DNA of 64,000 nt, taken from NCBI RefSeq assembly GCF_002954775.1, contig NZ_KZ672952.1, positions 248,001 through 312,000 of the forward strand, read 5' to 3'. A program made the position numbers and the translations under genes. Positions 18,999 to 26,437 of this stretch are shown piece by piece; position 1 is the stretch's first letter, and every line of letters begins with the position of its first letter. The notes under the pieces were generated by a model. It made no database searches. It was given only the letters and a program-made list of their open reading frames with translations, and was not told where the DNA came from. The stretch is from Streptomyces geranii. GTDB lineage: Bacteria; Actinomycetota; Actinomycetes; Streptomycetales; Streptomycetaceae.

Positions 18999-19074
18999 TT
19001 AACGCGCGTCAATAGCTAAACATTGCTCATTGACGCGCGTCAATGCCTGCGCCATGCGAGGTGTCGCGCGTCAA
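18999..19074. promoter_or_regulatory. triple operator for the LacI regulator (GH2 side)
   Basis: Three palindromes lie at 18999-19012 (TTAACGCGCGTCAA), 19030-19043 (TTGACGCGCGTCAA) and 19061-19074 (GTGTCGCGCGTCAA), at exactly 31-bp steps. The first two are base-for-base the same as at 13737-13781, and the shared flank TACAGTGAC follows site 3 in both places. TTGACG of the middle site on the minus strand, with TTAGCT 18 bases on, could be the GH2 promoter. The whole ~90 bp looks like a duplication of the lacI control region. Confidence 0.8.
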
Positions 19075-19788
19075 CTGGCACTACAGTGACGCAGGAGTCA
19101 GAGGTGCGCGGCAGCGCTGGAAGCGCGGGGCGCGAGAGCCGGACGTCACCGAGCGGGCCAGCGCCTGGGGGTCACCGGCCGGAGCCTCAGCAGCCGGGAG
19201 GATTCGCGGTACGGCCACCACTTTCGGGCGACCAGCCGCAAGCCGGCCTTGAGGAGCTCACCGTCCCGCTGGGCTGCCACCGTCCAGGCAAGGACGAGGG
19301 AACCGCAACCTCCGCACGCGGTGGCCCACCTGGACCCGCGCGGCCCTGATCGCCACAAAGGCCCTCGACCGACCCCAACCGTGGGGGCAACCAGGCGGGA
19401 AGTCGCCGGTTCGACCCCAAACGGCCCGCGCACGCCCGGTTCCGCTCACAGCATCCCGGGCATCCGCCAGGCGACTCCTGCCGAACACGGCCTCGAACGC
19501 GCCCCGCCCCGCCGGCACATCACCCAGGCCGCGAGGTCACATCACATGCCCGCCCGCCCCGATGCGCGCGGCGTCGACCCTGACCGTCCCTTTCGTGGCG
19601 GACCAGGCCGATGTCACCAGCACCGGTCCACGCGAACAGGAGTCCGACCCTCGATATGTCGTGCGACATGGGCCGAGTGCACCAACCGCCCGCCTCCCGG
19701 GGCAGCCAAGACAGGCGGTCCAGACAGCCGTCACCCGGCCTGACCCCACCACACCTGCCCCACCTCGCACAAACGGTTACGCAGCCGA
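19075..19788. other. gene-poor 0.7-kb stretch
   Basis: Only short overlapping frames without family features are seen. By symmetry with the lacI side a divergent gene might once have started here. A 14-bp perfect palindrome, ATGTCGTGCGACAT, lies at 19656-19669 and could be a protein-binding site. A T-arm-like GGTTCGACCCC near 19410 does not belong to a foldable tRNA. Confidence 0.4.
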
Positions 19789-19819
19789 CTAATATTGGCT
19801 ACGATGTAGCCAATATTAG
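19789..19819. promoter_or_regulatory. perfect 14-3-14 inverted repeat before the channel gene
   Basis: Left arm CTAATATTGGCTAC (19789-19802), spacer GAT, right arm GTAGCCAATATTAG (19806-19819). The dyad is exact and markedly AT-rich against the GC-rich surroundings. The size and the TAC-N3-GTA core fit a TetR-family operator. It lies ~155 bp upstream of the TMEM175-like gene and probably controls it, although no regulator gene is adjacent. Confidence 0.65.
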
Positions 19820-19973
19820 CTCTGCCGCCGTCAGGTACACGTGATGCCGCAGTACCCACGCTCCCCTTTAATACCTATTCGGCCTCAACAGGACATCACG
19901 GCCTGCCGACTCGGAAAAGCACAACCACGACCCTCCGCTCCTCCGGAGCGAATGGCACACCAAGGAGACCGGC

Positions 19974-20657
19974 ATGACCGAGACGAGCGAGACCGACGGC
20001 AAGCACACCAAGGCCGACACCGAACGACTGGTCTTCTTCAGCGACGCGGTCGTCGCCATCGCACTGACCCTGCTGGCGCTCGAGCTGCCTGTTCCACACG
20101 GGGAGAGCGACAGCGAAGTGTGGCGAGCATTCCGGGAGTACCTCCCGGACTATGCGATGTTCCTGCTGAGCTTCGCGGTTGTCACCACGCTCTGGGTGGC
20201 ACACAAGTGGCTGTTCGCCCGTATCGACGGGTTCAGCCCCCGGCTGCTGTGGTTGAACTTCGTCTGGCTGCTGGGGATCACCCTCGTCCCCTTCGCGACA
20301 AGGGTCTTCGTGGAGGACAGCGACTACCAGATCAGCGCCGTTCTCTACGCCACCGTCATCGGGGGCACCGGGCTGACTCTGATCAACACGGTGCGCCACT
20401 GCCGGGCCCGTGGACTGCTGCGACCGGATACGGCACCAGAGATCATGCGGCGGTTCCAGTTGTTCCTCACCTTCCCGACAGTCGCCTTCCTGCTCTCCAT
20501 TCCGCTCGCGTTCATCACCCTGGAGGGCGCCAAGTACAGCTGGGCGGCGGTCTTCGGGCTCACCGCGTTGGCCGCCCGATGGGCGACCCATCCGGGGGCG
20601 AGACCGACCCGCGGACAGTCGGAGGGCACAGCACGTCGCCCGAGCGGCAAACGGTGA
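19974..20657 (+). CDS. TMEM175-family potassium channel-like membrane protein (DUF1211)
   Basis: This 227-residue protein has about six transmembrane helices. Helix 1 carries the family signature RLVFFSDAVVAIALTLLALE, in which the FSD motif forms part of the pore in characterised TMEM175 proteins. Bacterial members are potassium-selective leak channels. AAGGAG precedes ATG 19974. The C-terminus ends in a basic tail (RPTRGQSEGTARRPSGKR). The gene stands alone, with the inverted repeat at 19789-19819 upstream. Confidence 0.85.
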   Translation: MTETSETDGKHTKADTERLVFFSDAVVAIALTLLALELPVPHGESDSEVWRAFREYLPDYAMFLLSFAVVTTLWVAHKWLFARIDGFSPRLLWLNFVWLLGITLVPFATRVFVEDSDYQISAVLYATVIGGTGLTLINTVRHCRARGLLRPDTAPEIMRRFQLFLTFPTVAFLLSIPLAFITLEGAKYSWAAVFGLTALAARWATHPGARPTRGQSEGTARRPSGKR

Positions 20658-21403
20658 CCTGCCTGCCTCCTGTCAACTCCACGGCGCGATGAGTCAGGGA
20701 CCGCCGTGGACGACATCTCCGGTCAAACGTTGAGCCGTTGGGCGACCAGTCGGCACCCGTTGCACCGACCCAACATTACGGATACGTTGTAGTCGAAATG
20801 CTGCTCCAGACGCGGCCCCGGGTACCGGTGGACCCACATCGCCCCTTCCCGAAGTCACGGCATCAAGACCAAGAGGATGTGCTCATGACGGCTGCCTGCT
20901 CGGCCGGAGCGACGCCGAGTACGACCACAAGCGCCTCCGTGACCTGTCCTGACTCCGGTTCCGGGGGCCGCCATACCGCCTTGGGTGCGGAATGCGGTGG
21001 GCCTCCTCGGAGAATGACATCGGCGAAATCGACGTAACCGCGACCTGTTCACCCGGGACCCGGTGCTCCCCCACAGAGGTGCGCCCTGGCATGAGCACCG
21101 GCCTCCCGATGTGCACGACCAGGGCCGGGCCGACGCGGGTACTGGCCGGTGCACTGTCCGCGCTCTTCGACAGTTGCCAGGACCTGCGGCAGCCAGTCGT
21201 TATCCGGTCTGACACACCCGTGCCAAGAGCCCCCGAGCGTTTCTCGGCTCCCGTCAGACCGGAAGGCCATGTCGCCCAGGCCGCTCACATCGGCTGGGCC
21301 GCCGCCCCATACCGGCGCCCGATACATACCGCGTAGCTCTCCGAACAGCCGCCGGGCGCGCGCCGTCGCGCCACCAACAGCCAGCACACACGAGGAGTAT
21401 CAG
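20658..21403. other. 0.75-kb intergenic region with an operator-like site
   Basis: No gene with family features or good coding structure is visible. An inverted-repeat site lies at 20776-20798 and is listed separately. The remainder could hold a long leader or a decayed gene in front of the alpha/beta hydrolase. Confidence 0.4.
20776..20798. promoter_or_regulatory. TetR-type operator (ACGGATAC motif)
   Basis: TTACGGATAC, spacer GTT, GTAGTCGAAA: two 10-bp half-sites matching at 7 of 10 positions. The same 10-3-10 layout and left half recur at 24529, 25939, 45728 and 55036 in this window. Confidence 0.5.
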
Positions 21404-22579
21404 ATGTCAGCACAGCAGGGGGTCGTCGAGGACCAGGCCCTGGTCGTGACCCGCGACTTCGTCGGCAGCCGCTCGGAGACGAACGACATCATGTCCAGGC
21501 TCTCGGTCGAATCGCAGGCCGCACTGCGCCAGTTCTCGTTGGAGCGCACGACCGGCTACGGGGTCGACTACTCGGATGCCGTGGAGCTGCGTGCCCGAGT
21601 GATCGAGGGTCAGGACTGGCGCTCGGCCGCCACGGACCTCGCGGACGTGTGCCTGCGCCGCGTCGAAGGTGCTCCGGAGGGCGCCGGCAGGCCCACGCGG
21701 ATCGCGTACCTGCGCCGTGCGTCCGCCCTGCTGCGCATGAGTCAGATGATGATGCTGTCCGACACCGCCGAGCGCCAGGCGATCTTCACGCGGGCCGGCG
21801 AGCTCTACGCCAAGGCCGCCGAACTCAGCGCCGACCGCGAACGCGTCGTGATCGAAGCCGGCCGTGATCCCTTGGTGGGGTGGCTCGTCACCGCGCCCGA
21901 CACCGCGGTCGGCTCAGCCGTCGTCATCGGCGGCGTCGAAGGCTGGGCCATGGATTTCGACAGCCTGGGCGAGTCGCTCGCGGAACGCGGTATCGACGCA
22001 CTGCTGCTCGACGGCCCGGGGCAGGGTGAGACGAGGCTGACGCACAAGCACTACCTCACCGCGCAGTGGCGTGACGCGTACGCACGAGCCGTCGACTTCC
22101 TCGACGAGCGCGCGCCCGGCCGCCCGATCGGCTTCATCGGCAACAGCATGGGAGGCAGCTTCGCCATGGCCGTCGCGGGACAGGACACACGCATCCGGGC
22201 GTGCGTCGACAACGGCGGCATCCACGCGCCGTGGCTCGTTCCGCCGACCATGGGAACCTTCTTCTCGAAGATGGTTGCCGCGTGCGGAACCGAGGACGCG
22301 AACCGGGCGGTGGACGTCTGGAAGACCGTCACACCCCTCGCCGACGGACCCAACGCCGGATATCCGCTACTGGTCGTACAGGGCGGCGACGACCCCATGA
22401 TCTCAATGGACCTCGCCCAGATCCTTCTCCAGGGCGCGCCCACGGACGACAAACGGATGGTCATCTTCTCCGACGGCAACCACTGCGTCTACAACCACAA
22501 GCACGACCGTGACGCACTCGTCGCCGACTGGACCAGGGCGCGTCTGTGCGGCCTGCCGAGCCCCGAGATCGCTAACTGA
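21404..22579 (+). CDS. alpha/beta hydrolase (FrsA/DUF1100-like esterase)
   Basis: This 391-residue hydrolase has a helical N-terminal domain (~residues 1-140) before the alpha/beta fold, like FrsA or 2,6-dihydroxypseudooxynicotine-hydrolase-type enzymes. The nucleophile Ser is in GFIGNSMGGSFA, the likely acid Asp in GGDDPMIS, and the His in DGNHCVYNH. Members break esters or C-C bonds. ATG 21404 has GAGGAG upstream; the longer frame to 21149 lacks homology. Its stop is 17 bases from the amidohydrolase gene, so they form an operon. Confidence 0.88.
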   Translation: MSAQQGVVEDQALVVTRDFVGSRSETNDIMSRLSVESQAALRQFSLERTTGYGVDYSDAVELRARVIEGQDWRSAATDLADVCLRRVEGAPEGAGRPTRIAYLRRASALLRMSQMMMLSDTAERQAIFTRAGELYAKAAELSADRERVVIEAGRDPLVGWLVTAPDTAVGSAVVIGGVEGWAMDFDSLGESLAERGIDALLLDGPGQGETRLTHKHYLTAQWRDAYARAVDFLDERAPGRPIGFIGNSMGGSFAMAVAGQDTRIRACVDNGGIHAPWLVPPTMGTFFSKMVAACGTEDANRAVDVWKTVTPLADGPNAGYPLLVVQGGDDPMISMDLAQILLQGAPTDDKRMVIFSDGNHCVYNHKHDRDALVADWTRARLCGLPSPEIAN

Positions 22580-22596
22580 CACAAAGGACCGCACCG

Positions 22597-23403
22597 ATGC
22601 AGATCACCGACGCACAGATCCACCTGTGGACGAGCGAGAGCGCACCCCCGCACCACTGGCGCGCTCCCTACACCGTGGAGGCCGCCCTGCATGACATGGA
22701 CGAGGCAGGCGTGGACCGCGCGGTCAACTGTCCGGCGATCTGGGACGCCGCCGCGAACGACTACGCCGTGGAGGCTGCGAAGCAGCATCCCGAGCGGTTC
22801 GCGACCCTGGGCTGGTTCCCTCTCGACGAAGCAGCGGACGAGTCCCTCGTCGATGCGTGGCTGGCCAAACCCGGCATGCTGGGCCTTCGATTCGTCCTCG
22901 CGGCTCCGGAGCCAGCCAACCGTCTCGCCTCGGGCGGTCTCGACTGGCTGTGGGCGGCAGCCGACCGGCGCGGGATCCCCGTCGGTCTCATGGTGCTGCC
23001 CCCGTCCCTGCCCGCCGTCGGCGACATCGCCGGCCGATACCCTCAGATGCGCCTGATGATCGACCACCTCGCGGTCAACCCCTTCGAGAAGCTGCCCGAC
23101 GCCGCCGCACATCTCGATGCCCTGCTCGCCCTCGCGCGCCACCCCAACATCGCCGTGAAGGCGACGGCCGTACCAGGTATGGCAACGGATCCGTACCCGT
23201 TCGCAGGCACACACAGCATGCTGCGCCAGGTCTTCGACGCGTACGGCGCCGAGCGGATGTTCTGGGGCAGTGACATCACGCGTCTCCCCTGCTCGTGGCA
23301 CGAGGCGGTGACGATGTTCATTGAGGAACTGCCGTGGCTGCGAGGTCGCGACCTGGAACTGGTCATGGGCCGCGCCGTGGCGAACTGGATCGGCTGGCCC
23401 TGA
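22597..23403 (+). CDS. amidohydrolase family 2 (metal-dependent hydrolase/decarboxylase)
   Basis: This 268-residue TIM-barrel protein has the N-terminal metal-ligand motif DAQIHLW, a mid-protein MIDHLAV and the C-terminal Asp in FWGSDITRLP. These place it in amidohydrolase_2, which includes lactonases and aromatic decarboxylases. With the preceding alpha/beta hydrolase it may process a ring-cleavage or lactone intermediate, which is inference. Its start is 17 bases after the hydrolase stop. Confidence 0.9.
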   Translation: MQITDAQIHLWTSESAPPHHWRAPYTVEAALHDMDEAGVDRAVNCPAIWDAAANDYAVEAAKQHPERFATLGWFPLDEAADESLVDAWLAKPGMLGLRFVLAAPEPANRLASGGLDWLWAAADRRGIPVGLMVLPPSLPAVGDIAGRYPQMRLMIDHLAVNPFEKLPDAAAHLDALLALARHPNIAVKATAVPGMATDPYPFAGTHSMLRQVFDAYGAERMFWGSDITRLPCSWHEAVTMFIEELPWLRGRDLELVMGRAVANWIGWP

Positions 23404-23724
23404 GCGGCAGAACAGTCCGCGGAGGACAGACGTAGCGCCGATACCGCGCAGCAGCGCACGCCGGTCACGAAACCGCGAACCGCGGCCCTCCGCTCTGGGG
23501 CACATTGATCCGAAAGCTCGCGGCCGACTGGCCCGCCCCCTCATGGCCTCGCCGACCGGAGCCGCCGATCGCAGAGGATCTCGACGTCGGCTCCCACGAC
23601 GAGCGACCGCGTCTGGCGGCCATGGCTGTCGCAATCCAGGCGGCTGTGAGCCCTTCGTACTGATATCGGTCGCCCCCGCACGCAGCGCCCGGAAGAAGGG
23701 GCGGGTAGCAGACCTGCCGCCCGC
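23404..23724. other. intergenic gap between convergent genes
   Basis: About 320 bases between the amidohydrolase and the convergent TetR gene. I see no gene, no RNA and no clear terminator hairpin. Confidence 0.4.
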
Positions 23725-24474
23725 TCAATGCCCCATGGCTGCTTCAGACTCCTGCAGCGCGTTGGATCTGGCCCGTTCCAGCCCATCGAGGAGCAGGCCC
23801 AGGCCGAACCAGAACTCGTCGTGCAGCGGCACGGAGGTCAACTCGTCGGCGGCAGCGATCGTGGCCGGATAGGTCGCCGGGTCGAGCGAGTGGTAGTAGT
23901 CCCGCAGCTGCGCGTGGTCCTCGGGCCGTGGGGCCCCGGGACCGTGCTGCTGGATGGCGAAGCCGATCACGTAGTGCCCGATGGCCGTGAAGGCACGGGC
24001 GGACAGTTCGACCGGGAATCCGTGGCTCAGGAAGAGAGTGATGAGCCGTTCCCTGGCTCGGAGAGCGTTGGGACCGACAGGGACCTGGGCCGCCAGCAGC
24101 GACAGCGCGTTGGGGTGTCGGCACAGAGTGCCGTAGAAAGCCTCCGCTACGGCGTTGACAGCTTCCCGCCAGGACAGGCCGTCCAACTCCTCGGGCGGAG
24201 TGCGGACTTCGCCCAGGATTCTGTCGGCGACCAGGGCGAGGAGTTCGTCCTTGCCGTTGAAGTGCCGGTAGAGCGTAGCCGTGCCCGAGTCCAGGGCATC
24301 GGCGAGCATACGCAGGGTCAGAGCCTGGATTCCGACTTCGTCGATGAGCTCCAGAGCCGTGGCCACAATGCGGCCGACGTCCATCGGAGGACGCCCGCGC
24401 CGGTACACGGGAGCAGGAGTCCGGCTCGCCCACCAGCCAGCACTTCCCGCAATGGGCTGGACCTCCGAAGTCAT
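23725..24474 (-). CDS. TetR family regulator with TetR_C tetracycline-repressor-like domain
   Basis: This 249-residue protein has a helix-turn-helix (LTLRMLADALDSGTATLYRH, residues ~52-71) and a large C-terminal ligand domain ending in DEFWFGLGLLLDGLE, typical of TetR_C_1. ATG 24474 is chosen over the open frame to 24825 because AAGGGTG precedes it and an operator-like site (24529-24551) would otherwise fall inside the gene. That site, 55 bp upstream, and a related one before the dehydrogenase gene at 25939 suggest autoregulation and control of that gene. Confidence 0.88.
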   Translation of the reverse strand: MTSEVQPIAGSAGWWASRTPAPVYRRGRPPMDVGRIVATALELIDEVGIQALTLRMLADALDSGTATLYRHFNGKDELLALVADRILGEVRTPPEELDGLSWREAVNAVAEAFYGTLCRHPNALSLLAAQVPVGPNALRARERLITLFLSHGFPVELSARAFTAIGHYVIGFAIQQHGPGAPRPEDHAQLRDYYHSLDPATYPATIAAADELTSVPLHDEFWFGLGLLLDGLERARSNALQESEAAMGH

Positions 24475-24528
24475 GAAGCAATCACCCTTGCGACCAGATC
24501 GATTGAGGACACGTGTCAAATACAGGAG

Positions 24529-24551
24529 TTTCGGCATTATCGTATCCGTTT
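24529..24551. promoter_or_regulatory. TetR-type operator at the regulator's own promoter
   Basis: TTTCGGCATT, spacer ATC, GTATCCGTTT. Read on the minus strand it is AAACGGATAC-GAT-AATGCCGAAA, which closely matches the site at 45728 (TAACGGATAC-AAG-GATGCCGAAA). Its position just upstream of the tetR start supports autorepression. Confidence 0.55.
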
Positions 24552-24892
24552 TCGACACCGACACGACAGGAAGCCTCCACACCAGGGCACCAGGCGAGTC
24601 GAGCCGCGCAGCGACTGCCAAACGAGGTGCTCCCGGCCCACGGCACGCCCAGTCCCCAATCGTGAGCACCACGTCCGCAATGGGCACGTCCGCTTTCACT
24701 GCTGTTCGCTGAGCCGCCTCCCAGGTCGCGGGCCGCAAGGCCTCCGGTGGCGATGAAGCTGAGCCCGAATTGCACGCACAGCAGCCTGACCGGCCGTGTA
24801 CCAAAGCGGCTGACGCTTCCGGCAAGGCCTGCCGCAGCGTCAGCCGGTCGAAGAGCGAGTCTCCCGAGCTATGTCATGGTCGTTCGGTTTGG

Positions 24893-25840
24893 TCAGTCGG
24901 TGGTGAGGACGGGACGGGGGCCTGCGGGGGCTGTCCATGCCTGGCTGATGTGGGCGAGAGGGTAGGCCTGGGCGTCGACCTTGACCTTGCCGTCGGTGAT
25001 GAGTTGTACGTAGGCGGCGACCTGGGTGAAGTAGCGGCGCATGTCGAAGGAGCCGATGCCGCTGCCCGTGAGGCGGAAGGGGCGGCTGCGCAGCAGGGAG
25101 GCGGGTACGGTTGCCTGTTCGCCGGCCGCACCGCCGATCTCCACGTAGCTGGTGGCACCTCCGGGGATGGCGGCCAGTGCATGGAAGGCGGCCTCGGCTG
25201 CGCTGCCCCACAGGAAGTCCAGGACGAGGTCGGGAGCCTTGCCGTCGAGGGCCGCGCCGATGGCCGCCGCGTCCGCGTCCGCCGAGCCGGTGATCTCGAT
25301 GGTCTCGGCGCCGAGACCGGCCACGCGCTTGAGGTCGTCCGCGCCGCGGCCCACGCCGATGATGCGCCGCACACCGAGCGCCTGGGCGTTCTGCACGGCG
25401 AGGCCGCCGGCCGCACCCGTCACCCCGATGATCATCACGGTGTCCGGTGTGCCGTGTTCGCCGACGTGGGCGGTGAGCGGCATCCAGGACGACATGCCCG
25501 GGTTCACGCCCGCCGCCACGGCGACCGGGTCGGCCCCGGCCGGAAGCGGCAGGGCCATGGTGATGGCCATCCGCTCGGCGAACGTGCCCCAGGGCTCCTC
25601 GACGTCGCCGGTGTACACCAGCGTGCCGTCGGCGGTACGAGCCACCGCGTCCACGCCCGGAACCAGCGGGAACTGTCCCGTGCTGCTGTAGTGCCCACCG
25701 GACGCCTTGGCCCGCACCACGGGATGGATCGCGGTCGCCACCAGCTCCACGATCTGCCCGCCCGGACCCACCTCGGGCTCGGGAAAGTCCTGGTACTCAG
25801 GCACCGCGCCACCCGCCACCGCCACCACTGCTGCCTTCAT
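24893..25840 (-). CDS. MDR/quinone oxidoreductase-like zinc-type alcohol dehydrogenase family protein
   Basis: This 315-residue medium-chain dehydrogenase/reductase has a GroES-like N-terminal half (HPVVRAKASGGHY) and a Rossmann half with GVTGAAGGLAVQNAQALG. The zinc-binding cysteines of true alcohol dehydrogenases are absent, so it is probably a quinone oxidoreductase-type or enoyl-reductase enzyme using NADPH. ATG 25840 has AAGGAGG. An operator-like site lies 99 bp upstream. It is transcribed in the same direction as, and towards, the TetR gene. Confidence 0.88.
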   Translation of the reverse strand: MKAAVVAVAGGAVPEYQDFPEPEVGPGGQIVELVATAIHPVVRAKASGGHYSSTGQFPLVPGVDAVARTADGTLVYTGDVEEPWGTFAERMAITMALPLPAGADPVAVAAGVNPGMSSWMPLTAHVGEHGTPDTVMIIGVTGAAGGLAVQNAQALGVRRIIGVGRGADDLKRVAGLGAETIEITGSADADAAAIGAALDGKAPDLVLDFLWGSAAEAAFHALAAIPGGATSYVEIGGAAGEQATVPASLLRSRPFRLTGSGIGSFDMRRYFTQVAAYVQLITDGKVKVDAQAYPLAHISQAWTAPAGPRPVLTTD

Positions 25841-25938
25841 CACTGGCCTCCTTCGATTTGATGACACTAAGCACTCGCACCGATCCCAACTGTGACCCGG
25901 ACGCTCGCGACCGGGACGGGAGGGTCGAGCGGATCGCT

Positions 25939-25961
25939 TTACGGATACATAGTAGCCATAA
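25939..25961. promoter_or_regulatory. TetR-type operator upstream of the dehydrogenase
   Basis: TTACGGATAC, spacer ATA, GTAGCCATAA: half-sites match at 8 of 10 positions. The left half is identical to that at 20776. It probably responds to the TetR protein encoded at 23725-24474. Confidence 0.55.
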
Positions 25962-26023
25962 AAAGCGGGGATACGCACATCCGTCACGGATCCGCTGCGA
26001 GCCAAACGAGTCGACCCCGGTGC

Positions 26024-26180
26024 CTGATCACCGGCCGGGCGGAGCCGCGCGACATCAACGACTCGGAGATCCTGCGTTGGATGGCCGAGGATCCTCTCCA
26101 CGCGGAGCACGCCCGCACGTTCGGGGCGCACTCACTGATCGCGGTGCCCATCCTCGCTCAGGACACGGTCGGGGTCAGGA
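26024..26180 (+). pseudogene. GAF-domain remnant (PP2C/SpoIIE-type regulator fragment)
   Basis: A short stretch reads RDINDSEILRWMAEDPLHAE followed by FGAHSLIAVPILAQDTVGV, which is the style of GAF domains in Streptomyces PP2C (SpoIIE-like) phosphatases. The frame stays open to 26239, but the remaining GAF and the phosphatase domain are missing and there is no start signal. It is most likely a leftover of a deleted gene. Confidence 0.5.
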
Positions 26181-26309
26181 CCGGTGCTGGCACAGCAGTC
26201 GGCAAGAAGGCCGTCAACGGCCGCGAGTGCTCCCCGTAGTGCCAGCAGATGGCGGTCGCTCCGACTCTCCCGCTGCCGGGCAGCGCGGACGTAGTACGCG
26301 CACTCGTGC

Positions 26310-26342
26310 AAGTGGGGGCCGGTCACCCGGCCCCCACTTTGA
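26310..26342. terminator. strong bidirectional stem-loop terminator
   Basis: Arms AAGTGGGGGCCGG (26310-26322) and CCGGCCCCCACTT (26327-26339) pair perfectly over 13 bp around the loop TCAC. It lies ~100 bp beyond the stop of the LamG protein gene and probably ends the RIP-LamG transcript. The short T-runs are weak on both sides. Confidence 0.7.
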
Positions 26343-26437
26343 TCTTCAGTTGTGCCTCGTCCGAGTGGTCGGCGGTATAGCTGTGTACCCATGGTGACAC
26401 GGCGTACTTGTGTGTCGGTGGGCTGTCCGACGACTTC

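Noticed and set aside
16751..19015. A 754-codon plus-strand frame opposite the GH2 gene
   Set aside because: It is antisense to a gene with clear GH2 catalytic motifs and covers the operator region. It has no domain of its own.
19350..19430. Possible tRNA (T-arm-like GGTTCGACCCC)
   Set aside because: The acceptor, D and anticodon stems cannot be built around it, and no CCA or matched acceptor ends are present.
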